From contig NC_056765.1 in NCBI RefSeq assembly GCF_018687715.1, forward strand, positions 18,290,394-18,354,393: a stretch of 64,000 bases of DNA, given 5' to 3'. Shown one piece after another: positions 11,700-24,239 of this stretch (its first letter is position 1; every line of letters begins with the position of its first letter). The translations under genes were made by a program, and so were the position numbers. The DNA comes from Carya illinoinensis (taxonomy: Eukaryota > Streptophyta > Magnoliopsida > Fagales > Juglandaceae). The notes beneath the pieces are model-generated. The model did not search any database. It saw only the letters and a program-made list of their open reading frames with translations, and was not told the DNA's origin.

Positions 11700-12781
11700 T
11701 TATTTTTTTTAAAACAGACTTCATTTCATTTAAAGAACCGAAATAACAACTGTGATTTATCAATACAAAAAAAAAATGCAGATTATAAGCTAAACTACGC
11801 ATCTGCTCTAAGGCATTCCCGCATACATGGTAGCGGACATTGTCTTAACTTCTCAATAACTCTCTCCTAACAAAGAGAGAGCGCTTTGTATAATTAGAAC
11901 TAAATAGCCCCCTCCATCCTCCCAGGGAAGCGGAGTAAGGGACATTGCTGTTATGGACACCAAGTCCAATAGCCTATTTCTACATTATTAATAATGAAAA
12001 ACCAAAAACTCCATTACCAAAAAAAAAAAAAGGAGCCAGAAGCACTAGCATGAGCCCAGATTGCAGGCCCACCGCAAGCATCGGCATCATGAGCCTATAC
12101 GGCACGAGCACCCAATACGCGCACGGACCACCAGTAGCCTCCACTGCAAAGGCTAGTCGTACGACCACCAGCTGTAACATCGCCCACCACTCTCAACCAA
12201 CTCATGCACTAGATTGCATCCGATCTAGTAGCTCATCACCTCACTCAGGTCAAAACATGAAGAGAAAAAACAGAAACACCCTAGAATTGGAGGAATAGAC
12301 CACAAAACCAGCGGCAGTGGCGCATGCAAGATATGCACTACTCTTGGAGGAAAGTCGATGGTCAATCTTTGAAGTCCCAGAGTCATAGGTCCTAGAAAAG
12401 CTGAGCGTTGTGTCGGCAGAATGCTCATCGGTGGTGCATGAGGGCCATGTGCCGACGAGCTTCGAAACTTCCTCCCACGCTTGCGGGTATGTTCCATTTC
12501 GGATAGCGCCGCGTTCGGTGGTCTTGAAGATTGGCGGCTAGGCAGTATCCAGGTGGGGCGCGTATTGACAGTTGGTGGCTAGAAAGACCTGATCGGCGAT
12601 CCTCACTTATTTGTCTGTAAATACACAAAAATAAAACCAAAGTACACTAGAAAGGAGAAACTATAGAGGAGAAGGGAGGGGGAAGTAAAGGGAGGGCTTT
12701 AGCCGGGTCTAGAACCTGGGAGAGTTTAGAAAGAAGGGAGAGAGAGTTTAGAAAGAAGGAAGAGTTTTTAGCGAGGGGGGC
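11700..12781 (-). mobile_element. Short non-autonomous LINE-derived element with an 18-bp TSD
   Basis: CGTGGATATGGCTTTGTC occurs at 11682-11699 and 12782-12799, a perfect 18-bp duplication. Between them, on the minus strand, is a 1.08-kb element. It begins with a pyrimidine-rich leader (CTAAAAACTCTTCC, TTTCTAAACTCTC) and ends CTTTAAATGAAATGAAGTCTG followed by an A-rich tail. No RT or endonuclease is present. A related copy on the plus strand lies at 35449-36290. They share a frame reading NLQDHRTRRY / DLQDHRIRYQ and later a FLGPMTLGLQR / FLEPVSRGLPR block. Confidence 0.75.
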
Positions 12782-12799
12782 CGTGGATATGGCTTTGTC

Positions 12800-13401
12800 A
12801 AGAACAGCTCTTCGAGGACCAAATACATACATATTGCTAGGTTGAATATTCCACTAAAGGAATCAAACCGAATCTTACTTTATTAGGGCCCATGGGCTCA
12901 AGGGCCATAAGTCTATTCATCGGCCCTCAAAATCACGTCTGCCAAAATAGATCTACTACCACAAAATTCGAATCCACCAGTGTTTAATAACGATTTAATG
13001 ACGTAACTGACGACATGGGAGATTAATGACCCTCCAGCATGTTGCTTGCCCACAATGATGGAACATTGGCACTCCAGCATAACACTTGCCGGTGATACTA
13101 GCCCTCCAGCACAATGCTCACCCACGCAAGCTCAATTAGGGCCCTAACAGCCCGCATTTTATCAAAAGGAATGAATGGAATCAAACCGAAGAACAAGTCT
13201 TACTGTACGAGAGCAACCTACCCATATAAATGGGGATCAAGGTACGTACCAAAATGTGACTTTTGGTTACAAAACAAATATAATGCATATTTTAGCTATC
13301 ACTAATTTAGGCATTGGAAATATCACTCATCACACAGAATCACTTTTCATTCTCTGGTTGCATGTAGGAGATGCGAAACACGCCCATAACACACATACAT
13401 A

Positions 13402-13436
<35 letters not shown>

Positions 13437-13840
13437 ATCCAAGTCTCTTGGGATTGTTCTTTCTTCGCAAGTATTTGAAATGAAGTGAAAAAATTCTACT
13501 AGTAACCCTAAACCAAACACTTACTTTTATTTTTTATCTTTTTAGTTTTTTTTCATCGACAAATAAGTAGTGTAAGGCTGCTGAGGAAAATAACTCAATG
13601 AAAAACCTCGAATTCTCTTTAAATATTTTCAAAAGATGTTTTGAAAAATGAATGTATAGAGACATAAGAACCGTGTAGTCCCGATCTTGGTGGGGTTGTA
13701 GCTTGTGGACTCTAGTCCAATGAATAGAAAATCCATTTATAATTACAATATATATATATATATATGTAAATATGTATATATTACAATATATTAAAATACT
13801 TATTTATATATATAAATATATGTATATATTATAATATTAT
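12800..13840. other. Spacer without recognisable genes
   Basis: I see no conserved coding sequence. Near 13030-13125 a short motif recurs (CCTCCAGCA followed by TTGCT or ATGCTC and CCCAC). A TA microsatellite lies at about 13402-13433. Confidence 0.5.
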
Positions 13841-13990
13841 TAGAATATTATTTTTTAATATTATTTTTATTTTGTGATTTGAAAAAGTTGAATTGTTTAT
13901 TATATTTTGTGTGAGAGTTTGAAAAAATTATAATAATTATATATATGAGATGAGATGAGATTAGACAGTTTGTTTTGGTAACCAAACTAG
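13841..13990. mobile_element. GAGATGA-family MITE copy, partial
   Basis: Contains GTTGAATTGTTTATTATATTT and ends ATGAGATGAGATGAGAT, matching the family body and one terminus. The other end grades into TA-rich sequence. Confidence 0.55.
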
Positions 13991-14205
13991 TACTAAAAAA
14001 CTCGATTAAATGTTAGAGAGCAAATATGCGATTAAATTAGCAATATTCATAGTAAGAATTTTTATCATTCATTCATCACGGCCCCATTGATTTATTATAA
14101 TTTCATGGAAAATTATTTAAAATCTCAACATACAAACATTACAACTGTGACCGTAGGTAAGCATATATGCTTGTAGAAAATATAACTATAATAATGCTTT
14201 CATTC

Positions 14206-15203
14206 TCAAGTGAAAAACTTCTGTATGCTCTCTGAAAAAGCTATATTGGTTGTGCTATAACCACCATCCACGACTAGGTTAAGGCCACTCACGTACTTGG
14301 ACTCGGCCTCGCTCGCCAAGAACAGAGCTGCCTCTGCCACATCTCCTGCTTCCAAAACTGGCCCTTTCAAATTTGCCGCGGAGGATATAAGATCTTCTGC
14401 CTGTTTCTTATCGTCTATTCCTGACGCTTTTAGGAACAATGGAGTGGCCACAGCATGTGGTGATATGCAATTGACTCTAATTCCATACTGACCCAAATCA
14501 ACACATAAATTCTTTGTTAGTCCCACAACGGCATGCTTGGATGCTGTGTAGATGTGTGAGGCCAATCCATGTGACTCTGTTGAAGCACTTGCAGTGAATA
14601 GAATAGTGCCCCTTTTTGCTGGAATCATTACTTTGGCCGCATGTTTAGCGCCCAGAAATGGCCCCAAGACATTCACATCAAAAACTCTCTTGTAATCCTT
14701 CTGCTCAACGGATAAGATGTTTGCATCGCCCATAGTAATCCCTGCATTGTTGAACATTATGTCAAGTTTCCCATGCTTCGACACAGCAGTACTGACAGCG
14801 TTCTGGACATCAGACTCACAAGTGACATCGCAGTGGACGTAGGAAATGGTACCATTGATGCTTTTGTCTTGGCTAACTGACAAACCAAGCTCATCTTGGA
14901 TGTCAACAATGATGACCTTAGCACCATGTTCAGCGAATAGTTTTGCCGTACTCTTGCCAATTCCACTTGCACCTCCAGTTATCAAAGCAACCTTGCCTGC
15001 TAATCTACATATTAATCCAAATTTTATTACTAGAAATTTTGAAATATCACAACAATTGACATGAAATATCACAACAATTGACATAAACTATACACAGAAA
15101 GAGAATAAGATAAAAGGAAATTAACGCACATAATTACCCAAAGCTTTGCTTTTCATTATTACCTCTTAGCAATGGGAGCTAGCGAAGACGATGCACCGTT
15201 CAT
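14206..15203 (-). CDS. Short-chain dehydrogenase/reductase, secoisolariciresinol-dehydrogenase-like (SDR1)
   Basis: A NAD(H)-dependent oxidoreductase of the classical SDR fold, probably cytosolic. Exons are 15163-15203 and 14206-15004, with a GT-AG intron of 158 nt; the product is 279 aa, the usual length. The start gives MNGASSSLAPIAKR, joined by a codon split across the intron. Visible motifs are TGGASGIG (residues 23-30, dinucleotide binding), Asp48 after the second strand (favours NAD over NADP), NNAG (99-102), Ser153, and the catalytic YTASK (Tyr166, Lys170). The tail [16 protein letters not shown] is typical of the SDR110C family (secoisolariciresinol dehydrogenase, momilactone A synthase, xanthoxin dehydrogenase). 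The substrate cannot be told from sequence. It is the most diverged of the four paralogues. The intron carries a perfect 22-bp tandem duplication (15041-15084). Confidence 0.9.
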
Positions 15204-15251
15204 ATTTATTATTGATTGTGAAGGATGTGGAGATAAGATCTTCCTGGTGAT

Positions 15252-15260
15252 GTTTTTATA
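15252..15260 (-). promoter_or_regulatory. TATA box of SDR1
   Basis: The minus strand reads TATAAAAAC 49 bp before the start codon. The surrounding block (GAGTTCTCTCCTTATAAAA, then CATCACCAGGAAGATCTTA) is conserved in all four paralogues. Confidence 0.65.
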
Positions 15261-18200
15261 AGGAGAGAACTCAATTGTAGTGATTGTGATCATATCATGT
15301 TTTTGATCTCAACTAACAGTCTAACATTAGAAAGTATGGATATTTTAAATCCTTTTTTGTTTTAATATTTTTGAGTGTTTTATAATAAATATTGTACTTA
15401 TACATCGATTTTTAGGTGGCAGAACCCATTGAATTATGATCTAATTGAGATCTAGTTTTTATATCTAGTATTACATATTACAAAATTGATGTTGACAATC
15501 ATATTACAAGGTTATTCAACTCTACTTCTTATTGAATAGTCTAGTGGCGGCTGGTTAGTCGGATCTTTTTTTTTTCTCGTATGAGGAAACTTTGTCAATA
15601 AAGTGACGTTAATCGCAAATCTTATCGCTATGGCACTTTGAAAAGTTATGGAGGTTTGTGCTGAGTTGGGTTTCAGATATTTAATTTGTGAAGGAGATGC
15701 ACATACTCTAGTAAAAGCTGTTTCTGCTACAGATGAGAGTTAGGCTTGGAAGGGACTGGTTGTTGAAGATATTGGAAGAATTATTTGCTGCAATACATTA
15801 TAGAAAGTCCAATTTGTATATAAAGAAGCTAAGAGCATTCAAATTGGGTTCCCTATAAAATTCCCTATAATTTACCTAAAAATGATATTCCTTAAAAGTT
15901 TTTCCTAAATTTTACTCATCTTTCAAAAATCTCATACATCTCATTCCCTATACTTTCTCTATTCTATTAAAATAATATTTATCTATTATTTCTTTATTAC
16001 TTTTTTCTCACTTTTATTTACAAACTTAACTACTCAATATTTTTTTGTTATGTTTTGAACTATTACTCTAGTAAATGTTTTAAACAAAAATTTAAATTAA
16101 TTTTTTGTGTGTATGAAAGAAAGTATAGATGATTGAAAGAATAATTTATTTTATGTATTAGAATAAAATATTGATAAAATTTGTTTAAGGAATAAATAGT
16201 GGTTCTCCAAATATAGGAAATTACTGTTCATTCCCTAAACTTTTTCCCTAAAATAGGGATCTGGATGTATGGAGTATTTTGATCAAAACTAGGCCTGTGC
16301 ATAAAATGTAGTGGGACGATCTGTCCGCAATAATTGACTTGAGCCCACCCGACAAAAGGGGTTATTTGGATACACGTCACTAGCGGGTTGAACTAAGTTA
16401 ATATCGGTCGAAACCGATACCGTCTAGCGCGTTTTGATTCTTAAACCAAGGTAGAGTCCCTCTTCCCTTCATTTTACAAACCCTAGCCAATGCACCACTC
16501 TATTGAGCATCGCTGTTCGTCGTCACCGTCGTCTTCACCATTCAAGCCAGTGAGTCCCTCTATTTAACATATTTCCCCCAAAACTGAAAACTGAAAATAT
16601 GATTTTCTACTTGGTTTTGCTTTGTGTGATTTATCTTTGTGATTTTGTGCTGGGTTTTGCTTAGAAGATGAACGATGCTTGTATTTCTCTTCAAGATGAG
16701 GGTTTGGTTGAAGTGGGTTTTGATTTTGTGCTGGGTTTTGGTTGGAGTTATTGAAGTGGGCGATGTTGCTTTGTTGGGTTCTGCAATTGGCTTTGGTTTT
16801 GAAGTTCTTTGATGGTGGATAGTAGGAAGGATAAGTACTTCATGATATTTGTCAGAAGGTTTTTTAAATGAATGGCCTGCAAGAAGTTGGAGACGATTGA
16901 ATATTTAAACCTATCAATCTACTTTTCATTTTACTATAGTTTTTTTTTTTTTTCTGGTAGTTTTTATATTGTTTTCTTAGAGGGTATAAGCCACAAAGGA
17001 ACTTACATCCTTCCTGATTCTGTTGGGATTCTCATACCCACTTGAATAATGAATGAAATGATAAATAATTTATGCCTACACTAACATGTTAATTAGAATA
17101 AAACCTACTGTGTTTTCTGTGGTGGGGTCAATTGGTTTGGCTAAGATGTGGCATATAGTTAGTGAGGAGGAGAATATAAGGGGAATAAAAATCATGAAAC
17201 CAGCATTTTTTTTTTTTTTAATTTCATTAGCTGCCCTAGCAAATAGCAAGTATATATATATATAAGAATTAATGTATAGTTATTCTTCAAAACTTTATAA
17301 TAATATATATTGAGGCAATATCTTAAATTATTGTCCTGCATCATTCTATGCCTGCTTTCTTTGAACCTCTACAGACTAGGAAAATAGGATTAAGTTATTG
17401 CTTGCCATGAGTGGTGCTTAACCTTTCTAATCTGTCCTTTCCTCCTTTGGAATTGTCCTAGAAGACTTTCTTTGAAGCATCTCCTATCACCATTTGGTTA
17501 AGTGCTCTGGGTAAAGAAACATGCAACGTGCAACGTCATTTGGACATGTGATATTTCTGATCTATGAAACTTTTTCTCTCAACTTGTGGAAATCTGAGGT
17601 AAAAGAGTGACAAAAGGAAGTGCGTGTTTAGTTTGTGGGTTGGTGGAGTTGCCACTTTGTGTCAACCCAATAACGTACAAGATCTTCCATCTCTAGAGAA
17701 GCCAAATTCCACATTTCCACTTCCCCAACGTTCACTTATGTTTATTACTTTATAGAGTAAAGAGAGACAATGTCATAATGAGAACCAAATTTATTGAGTT
17801 TTCAAAAGAAACACCTGTCCTCTAATCAATAGACCCTTTGGATTTTTTTTATTTAACTGTTAATTTTTGAGAGAAAAGGGAGATAAAAAGGAAAGAAAAA
17901 AAAAAGGCTAGTTCTTTAATATCCTTTTAAGTAGATCCTAATTCCAGTCATAGTCAAAGATTTTTTATATTTAATAGCTGGCTCTCCTCGTAATCACTAC
18001 TTCTCTTATATTTGCTCCTAAGGATATGCCACAAAACCAAAGAATCCAATTCCTATTTTCTTTATTCAAAACTCTTTTCTGGGCTAGCTAGCTGCTCGAT
18101 ATCTCTCTCTTTTTAAAGGGTTTGCAGGAGAACATGATATGATCTGTTAGGTTCTTCAAGAAGAATCTTAATATATTTTGCTACTTCAATGAATTTAACA

Positions 18201-18480
18201 AGTAATGTAATATCAGAGTAAATTCAATATTCAAGCATGATATTGTACAAATTATAAAATTTATTGTTGTTTGATCAGATTTATTGTACAGATCTGAATT
18301 TATTGTACTTGGAAGCTTTCCTTTCTTGTACCGGTTTTATAGTTGTGTGTGTGTGGCTGGATGCATCTATGCATTGCTATTATCTTGATTTTTATATCTA
18401 ATATTATATGTCAGTTCATATATGGATTGCTTCGAAAGTGACACTCATACCAATTTAAGAGATAATGAGACGCTACTTCT

Positions 18481-20637
18481 TTGGATAATCGATCACAAAA
18501 GGTATCAAATATTAACTTGTCTAGTGACACAAGTCTCCCTCCTCGTAGAAGGAGGGAAAATAAGGACCTCTCCGTAGTGTGGGACCATTTTACTAAAATA
18601 GATGGATACCCTTTAAATGACCCAAAAGCGGAGTGTAATTATTGTCACAAGATTTACTCTTCTCATCCCAAAAGACATGGTACATCAAGTATGCTGCAGT
18701 ATCTTGGTACTTGTAAGCAACATCCTCATAGAATCAGACTTACGGATCAATAGAATATGAGTCGTGATGGGCCTCTTGAGGGAGTTGGAGATAGTGATGT
18801 TAGTAACTCGGCAAATGCACATAAGTTTGATTCGAAAACTGTACGAATGGCAATTGCTGAAATGATCATTTGTGATGAGCTTCCATTTAGGATAGTAGAA
18901 GCCCAGGGATTTAGGAAGGTATGTAGATCTCTTGAACCAAGGTTTCAAGTGCCATCTCGAACCACTGCGGTGAGAGATTATATTAAACTGTTTAAAATGG
19001 AGAAGGAGAAGTTAAGGAAAATTTTTAAGGCGGTTGGGCGGGTTAGTTTAACCACTGACACATGGACGTCAATTCAAAACTTAAATTATATGTGTCTTAC
19101 TGTACACTTTATCGACTCTAACTGGAAACTACACAAAAGAATTCTAAACTTTTGTATGATCCCTAATTACAAAGGGGAAACTATTGGAAAGTGTATAGAT
19201 TCATGTCTACAAGATTGGGGCATTGACAAAATCTTTACTGTTACAATTGACAATGCTTTCTCAGATGATGTTTCCATTGAGTATTTGAGAAAGTTTGTAG
19301 GAGGTCATTTGTTTGAAGGAAAGTATATTCACATCAGGTGTTGTGCTCATATAATGAACCTCATTGTGAATGATGGGCTAAGAGATTGTGATGATTCAAT
19401 CACAAGAGTGCGCAATGCAGTTAGGTATGTTAGGTCATCTCCTGCAAGAATGGAGAAATTCAAAAAGTGTATAGAGAAGGAGAAAATTAATTGTACAAAA
19501 TTGGTATGCCTTGATGTTTCCACGAGATGGAATTCGACTTATCTAATGCTAGAAGTTGCAAAAACATATAAAAAAACCTTTTTTGTGATTGGAGAAGGAT
19601 GATGATTCTTTTGTTTGTTATTGTCGTAGTGTGAAATTGGGCCCCCCTAACTCTAATGATTGGGAGAGAGTTAGAGTATTGATAAAGTTTTTGAAGATGT
19701 TTTATGATGCTATTGTGAGACTTTATGGCTCTTTGTGTGTCACATCTAATGCATATTTCCAGGAGCTTTGTAGCATAAAATCACATTTGTAAAAAATGAG
19801 TCAAAGTAATGATGCAGTGTTGAAATGTATGGCGGAAAATATGTAGATTAAGTATGACAAATATTGGGGATCAATTGAAAAGACTAACTTGATGATATTT
19901 ATTGCTGTTGTTCTTGATCCAAGATGCAAATTTAGTCTTTTGCAATTTTGGTTCAAAAAGATATATGTTGGTAATTTAGTTGAAGAAATTATTGCAATAG
20001 TGAAACACTTGATGATGGACATTTACTGGGAGTATAGTATTGTGTATAGGAGTTCAAGTGGAGTTTCCTATTCGGAGCCTCCTTCCTTAGTTGATCCTAC
20101 TATGATTGATTATGATTCTCAACAGAATTTTTGGATTGAGTATGAGCAAGAAATTATTGAGTCTAATTTGATGAACAAATCAGAGATTGATCAGTACTTA
20201 GAACATGGTTGTGAGGCAGCTCCAAAATGTGATATTTTGGATTGGTGGAAGATCAATGAAGTAAAATATCCTATTTTGACAAAAGTTGCATAGGATGTAA
20301 TGGCCATTCCCGTTTCTACAGTTTCTTCTGAGTCAACCTTCAGTGCAGAGGGTTGTGTACTTCACCCATTTCGTAATTCACTATCTCCAAGAACAGTCGA
20401 TGCACTTGTTTGTATACAAAATTGGTTGAAGGATCCAATACCCATTGATCTTCGTGCCTCATTGGATAATATTGAAAGCTTTGAGGCGAAATTGGGTAAT
20501 GAATTTATTTCTTATTTACATATTTATTAAACGTTTTCATAATGTTTATTTTTATATCATTTTAATAATCATCATGTATTTTTTTAGAGTTTGGTCCAAA
20601 ATCAAGCTTTGCTTTTGATGATGAGATTGATGATTAA
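18481..20637 (+). pseudogene. hAT transposase (BED zinc finger, hATC domain), decayed
   Basis: A transposase of the plant hAT class related to DAYSLEEPER/RICESLEEPER proteins. The order is a BED-type finger (VWDHFTKI, then AECNYCHKIYSSHPKRHGT and LGTCKQHP), a central catalytic region (RVSLTTDTWTS, CCAHIMNLIVNDGL, DVSTRWNSTYLML), VVLDPRCKFSLLQFWF, and the C-terminal dimerisation region (WWKINEVKYPILTKVA; IPVSTVSSESTFSAEG; LSPRTVDALVCIQNWLK). A last small exon after an AG at 20587 reads FGPKSSFAFDDEIDD and stop. Breaks are TAG at 18751, a frameshift near 19595 and stops near 19790, 19843 and 20291. Not functional. Confidence 0.85.
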
Positions 20638-20764
20638 CTCAAGGCTTATGGTCTGCATGAATGGTATGATTTTCATTTTCACTCATTTGTATATGATTTG
20701 CATGAATTAAAAATTCTGATTTGATTTTTCCTAATGTTAGTTTCTAAACCTTTGATATTGGATT

Positions 20765-20940
20765 TGTAGATTCACTTGCAAAATGGTGGATTAAAATGGA
20801 ATGTAGGTAGTAGCTTTGGAAACCCAAGGATGAGTGGAGGTATTCGAATTATAAGGGATGCAGGGGAATTTTGTTGCTGCCTTCTCAACAAATTATGGAA
20901 TTGGTTTTAATAGTTTGGTAGAGGTTTTAATGGATTTAAC
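20765..20940 (+). pseudogene. N-terminal RNase H fragment carried inside the hAT element
   Basis: Reads LKWNVGSSFGNPRMSGGIRII RDAG with spaces added, then, after a one-base frame change, NFVAAFSTNYGIGFNSLVEV. This is the start of a LINE-type RNase H (KLNVDG.SFGNPG.SG.G.I.RD). It lies between the transposase and the right TIR. It may have been captured or have inserted separately. Confidence 0.5.
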
Positions 20941-21370
20941 AGCAATTGTATAGAAAAATATGTTTATTTTGCAATTTTTCTCTTGGTAGCTTTGTACTAG
21001 TGTTTTGCTCACTCCTTAGATTTGTATTGATTTGTACTAGTGTATTGATATTGATTTGTATGGAAAAGAAACCAAACAGATAGAGTGGGTGTAGAATTTC
21101 AAGAAATGGATTAAAAAAAAAAAAAAAAAGATCAATCTGTATGGACCCGCATGTACGGACTGGTTGGGTCGGGTTGGTGCCTTTTACCAATCGGATCGGG
21201 TCAAACCAGGCACAGACTCGGCTTGTCATCGGGTGACAGTCCTAATCAAAACTGTATAATAAACCTTAAATTATAGGGAATTCGGTGCTTTAGGGCACTG
21301 GATGTGAATGTTCTAACATAGTTGCTTACAAATTGGCAAAATGCATTGAAGCAGAGAAGATACAAATTGG

Positions 21371-21548
21371 CCTGATTGTATTCGCACTTTTTCAATTTCA
21401 AATTTTCAAATTTGTTATCTAATCATTACTTAATTATTACAAATTTTTCAAACTTTCAAATAAAACACAGCAATTCAACGTTTTCAAATTCTCTTATTGC
21501 AATAGGATTTGAAAAAGTAATGCCACCAAACTCCGTTTGAGATATAAT
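21371..21548. repeat. AT-rich MITE-like sequence
   Basis: AAAACACAGCAATTCAACGTTTTCAAAT resembles the body of the GAGATGA MITEs at 32001-32187 and 43065-43240. Ends are not clear. Confidence 0.4.
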
Positions 21549-21632
21549 GTAACACCCCCAAACTTCGCTTGAGATCGGACAGACAATTGAAGCATTAAGA
21601 CATGCAACACAAGATTTTTTATTTATTTGTTT
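21549..21632 (+). repeat. LTR start fragment, same family as 1-483
   Basis: Starts TGTAACACCCCCAAACTTCG and continues GAGATCGGACAGACAATTGAAGC and ACATGCAAC. It matches the reverse complement of 410-483 with scattered changes, then diverges where LINE 3' sequence seems to begin. Confidence 0.55.
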
Positions 21633-21859
21633 TAAGAAGAGATGAGTGTAACCGGTCCATGAGTGACCCATTCCAATATTATTAATAAACTCCCTCGTTT
21701 ATAACGGAGGAATACTTTGGAAACAAAAACACGAAGCCTTAAAGATAATATCTAAAAATCTTTACAAATAAACCCATTCCCTTCAGTAACTTATATAAGG
21801 TATACCCCATAAATCAAGACGCACAATCCCCCTAAGCCTACCTCTCACCATGCCCTCAC

Positions 21860-24063
21860 CAACAAAATCAAATCCATCGCCCATTCTTTAGCTAAAAAAT
21901 CAGCCGCCATGTTGGCCTCTCTAAAAATATGTCAAAATCGAATGTTGAGCAGCTGAACAAGAGACTGTATATCGTCCTAAAAATTCCAAAGAAACCAATA
22001 TTTACAAACCTAGGAACCTAGCCAACCCATCACCATACTAGAGTCAGATTCCACCAAGAAATCTCTCATCCCAAGCGAATGACACAGCCGAAGCCCATCA
22101 AGAAGAGTCCGACATTCTGCAATATTATTCATCGCATGACCATAAAAATGAACAAACCCCGCTACCACCTTTCCCCCATCATCCTGAATGATACCCTGCC
22201 TCTGGACCTCCCTGGATTCCCAGAAAATCCCCCATCCACATTAAGCTTCATACAACCCACCTCCAACAAATTCCAATTAATAAGTTTTGGAACACATTCA
22301 CATACTAGAATGATCAAGCAATTAAGTTCTTGTAAAATTGAATAATCATTCACTCCCCTCTTTTTAAAGCTTCTCAATCCCTTAGAAATATCCCTTGAAT
22401 TCACCTTCACCACTCTCACAACAGCCCTTCAATCAAAATTCACACACTCCATGCGAGATGCACATCGAGCCCTCCAAAGAGCCCAAGAAATAATAATGGG
22501 ACATGCATCGTACCACGAACCCAACCAACCTATGAATTCAATACAGTACATCTCCACCAAAACGTCATCATTTCATCCCAAGCTAGCTGCTGTGGTAACC
22601 GGATAACACAACTCGTAGTAAAATACTCCCATTCTTTTTTCAGACCCTCCCCCTCACACAGGACGTGATCTGCCGTCTCTGTTTTTTGCTCTATACAACA
22701 TCCACACTTCGAAACCAATGGTATACCCAGTCACGTGATTGCCTCATCCATTGGTGGTGAATTACATTTATCCCTCCAGCAGAAACAAGCCATGCACTTG
22801 GGCACTTACTTCTGCCATAGCCAGTGACGCCAAGGGCACAAAGTTCCCCTTCTTCTCACAATCTGCCATGCCAATTCAGTAGAAAACAAACCATCCACCG
22901 ACGGGGCCCATACAAAGTGATCCTCCCCCCCTTTCACTCGGACACCTAATTTGCTGAGCCATCTGTTCAGGAACCAACTCTCTCAACTGCTTAATATTCC
23001 AACCAAAAGTTGACCAAAGAGATCTAATAAAGCTCAGATCCACATTCGCCACACAATTTTTGGCCAAGCACCCATCACCTAAACAATTATCGAACTAGAA
23101 ATTAGCATTTCCTTCGCAAATAATCCATCTGGAATTTTTCAATACCAATGGCATTACTAGCATAATCCCTTTCCAGAACCGAGACCCTTTCTTCATATTC
23201 ATATTTGAAAAAATATATTTATCGCCCACATATTTGGCCGAGAAGAACCTCGCCCATAACAAACCCCTTTGAAGGATTTTCCAAGCAAACTTTATAAGCA
23301 AGGAGTTTTGTACTTCTAATAATTCCCAAATCCCAAATCCTCTTTCTTCTATTGGCAAACAAATCTTCCTCCAGGAAATCCACTTTCTTTTCCTATTTTC
23401 TATGGTTGATCCCCATATGAAATTGGAAAAAATCCTTTTCAAAGCCTACAGAACTCCTTTTGGTAAATTCAAAACTGAAAGCATGTGAATAGGTAAGCTA
23501 CTCAATACATGCTTAATTAAAACAAGTTTTCCACCAAAGGAGAGTAGTCTCCCTTTCCACCCAACTAATTTTTTCTGAACCTTAGCAATCAAAGGATCAA
23601 ACATCCCAAGTCTTACTCTCCCCACATGCAACGAAATGACCAAATAAGTACATGGCCAATCACCTTCCTCAAATCCCGATAGGCTCTTGATATCCATTCT
23701 TCCACTAATTGGGATATTAGAAGAGAAAAATAAAGAAGATTTATGAGCACTATCTTTTTGACTTGACATAGCCTCATATATATGAATTACCTCCAAGAGC
23801 CATCGGATTGAAGCTTTCCCACCATTCGAAAAAAATCAGTAAATCATCTACATAAAGCAAGTGACTAATTCTGGATCCCCCACAATAATTAAAAGGCTTA
23901 ATTCTTCTCAAATTGAACTCCATATTTAACATGCACAAGAGAACTTCCTCTGACAAAATAAACAAATACGGAGAGAGAGGGTAGCCTTGGTGAAGTCCTC
24001 ATGAATTCTTGAAAAAACCCTGAGAGCACCCATTCAACGTAACAGAGAAATAAAGACTGTCCC
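21860..24063 (-). mobile_element. 5'-truncated LINE
   Basis: Minus-strand remnants in order: LHQGYPLSPYLFILSEE, HLLYVDDLLIFF (RT active site YVDD, near 23850), the thumb/linker region (GWKGRLLSFGGKLVLIKHV; FIWGSTIENRKRKWISWRKI), a Cys/His segment (CGCCIEQKTETADHVLCEGE) and RNase H (KLNVDGGFSGNPGRS near 22220; REANMAADFLAKEWAMD near 21870). Stops and frameshifts are frequent. A 3' untranslated part may reach 21633. I could not identify a target duplication. Confidence 0.8.
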
Positions 24064-24239
24064 AAATGATGATTTCATGGATTTTGATGTTTAAGCAGTG
24101 TTGGTATCATATAGAACTAACTTATGTCAATTCTTTTATATTTCTCTACTTTTATATATGAAAGAATGTCTTACTAGGTAAGTTTTATAATTCCATAGAT
24201 GGGGTATTTTATGAAACTAAATCTCTTTACCGGTCGTTG

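Larger units (their letters stand above)
16290..21244 (+). mobile_element. hAT DNA transposon with TIRs and an 8-bp TSD
   Basis: The TSD ATCAAAAC occurs at 16282-16289 and 21245-21252. The ends are TAGGCCTGTGC (left) and, reverse-complemented, TAGGACTGTCA (right), imperfect hAT-type terminal repeats. The 4955-bp element holds a decayed transposase (18481-20637) on the plus strand. The 2.2 kb before it has no protein match. It contains a possible untranslated leader near 16440-16560 with a GTGAGT donor-like site at about 16550. Near the right end is a captured RNase H fragment (20765-20940). Confidence 0.85.
15833..21313. mobile_element. Harbinger-like MITE, interrupted by the hAT element
   Basis: The left end is GAGCATTCAAATTGGGTTCCC. 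The right end, reverse-complemented, is GAACATTCACATCCAGTGCCC. Both are flanked by TAA (15830-15832 and 21314-21316). Internal sub-terminal motifs TTCCCTATAA / ATTATAGGGAA also mirror each other. Without the hAT insert the element is about 518 bp and non-coding. TAA duplications and such ends fit PIF/Harbinger-derived MITEs. Confidence 0.75.
15600..21370 (+). pseudogene. Retroelement RNase H fragment, split by a nested MITE and hAT
   Basis: The left part (to 15832) reads VCAELGFRYLICEGDAHTLV, a typical C-terminal half of a LINE-type RNase H, then WKGLVVEDIG and FVYKEA. It stops at ...GAAGCTAA. After the insertion (from 21314) the sequence resumes TAACATAGTTGCTTAC. Removing one TAA gives KEANIVAYKLAKCIEAE, exactly the expected continuation (REAN.VAH.LAK in the family). 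Stops within the left part show it was already decayed. Confidence 0.75.
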
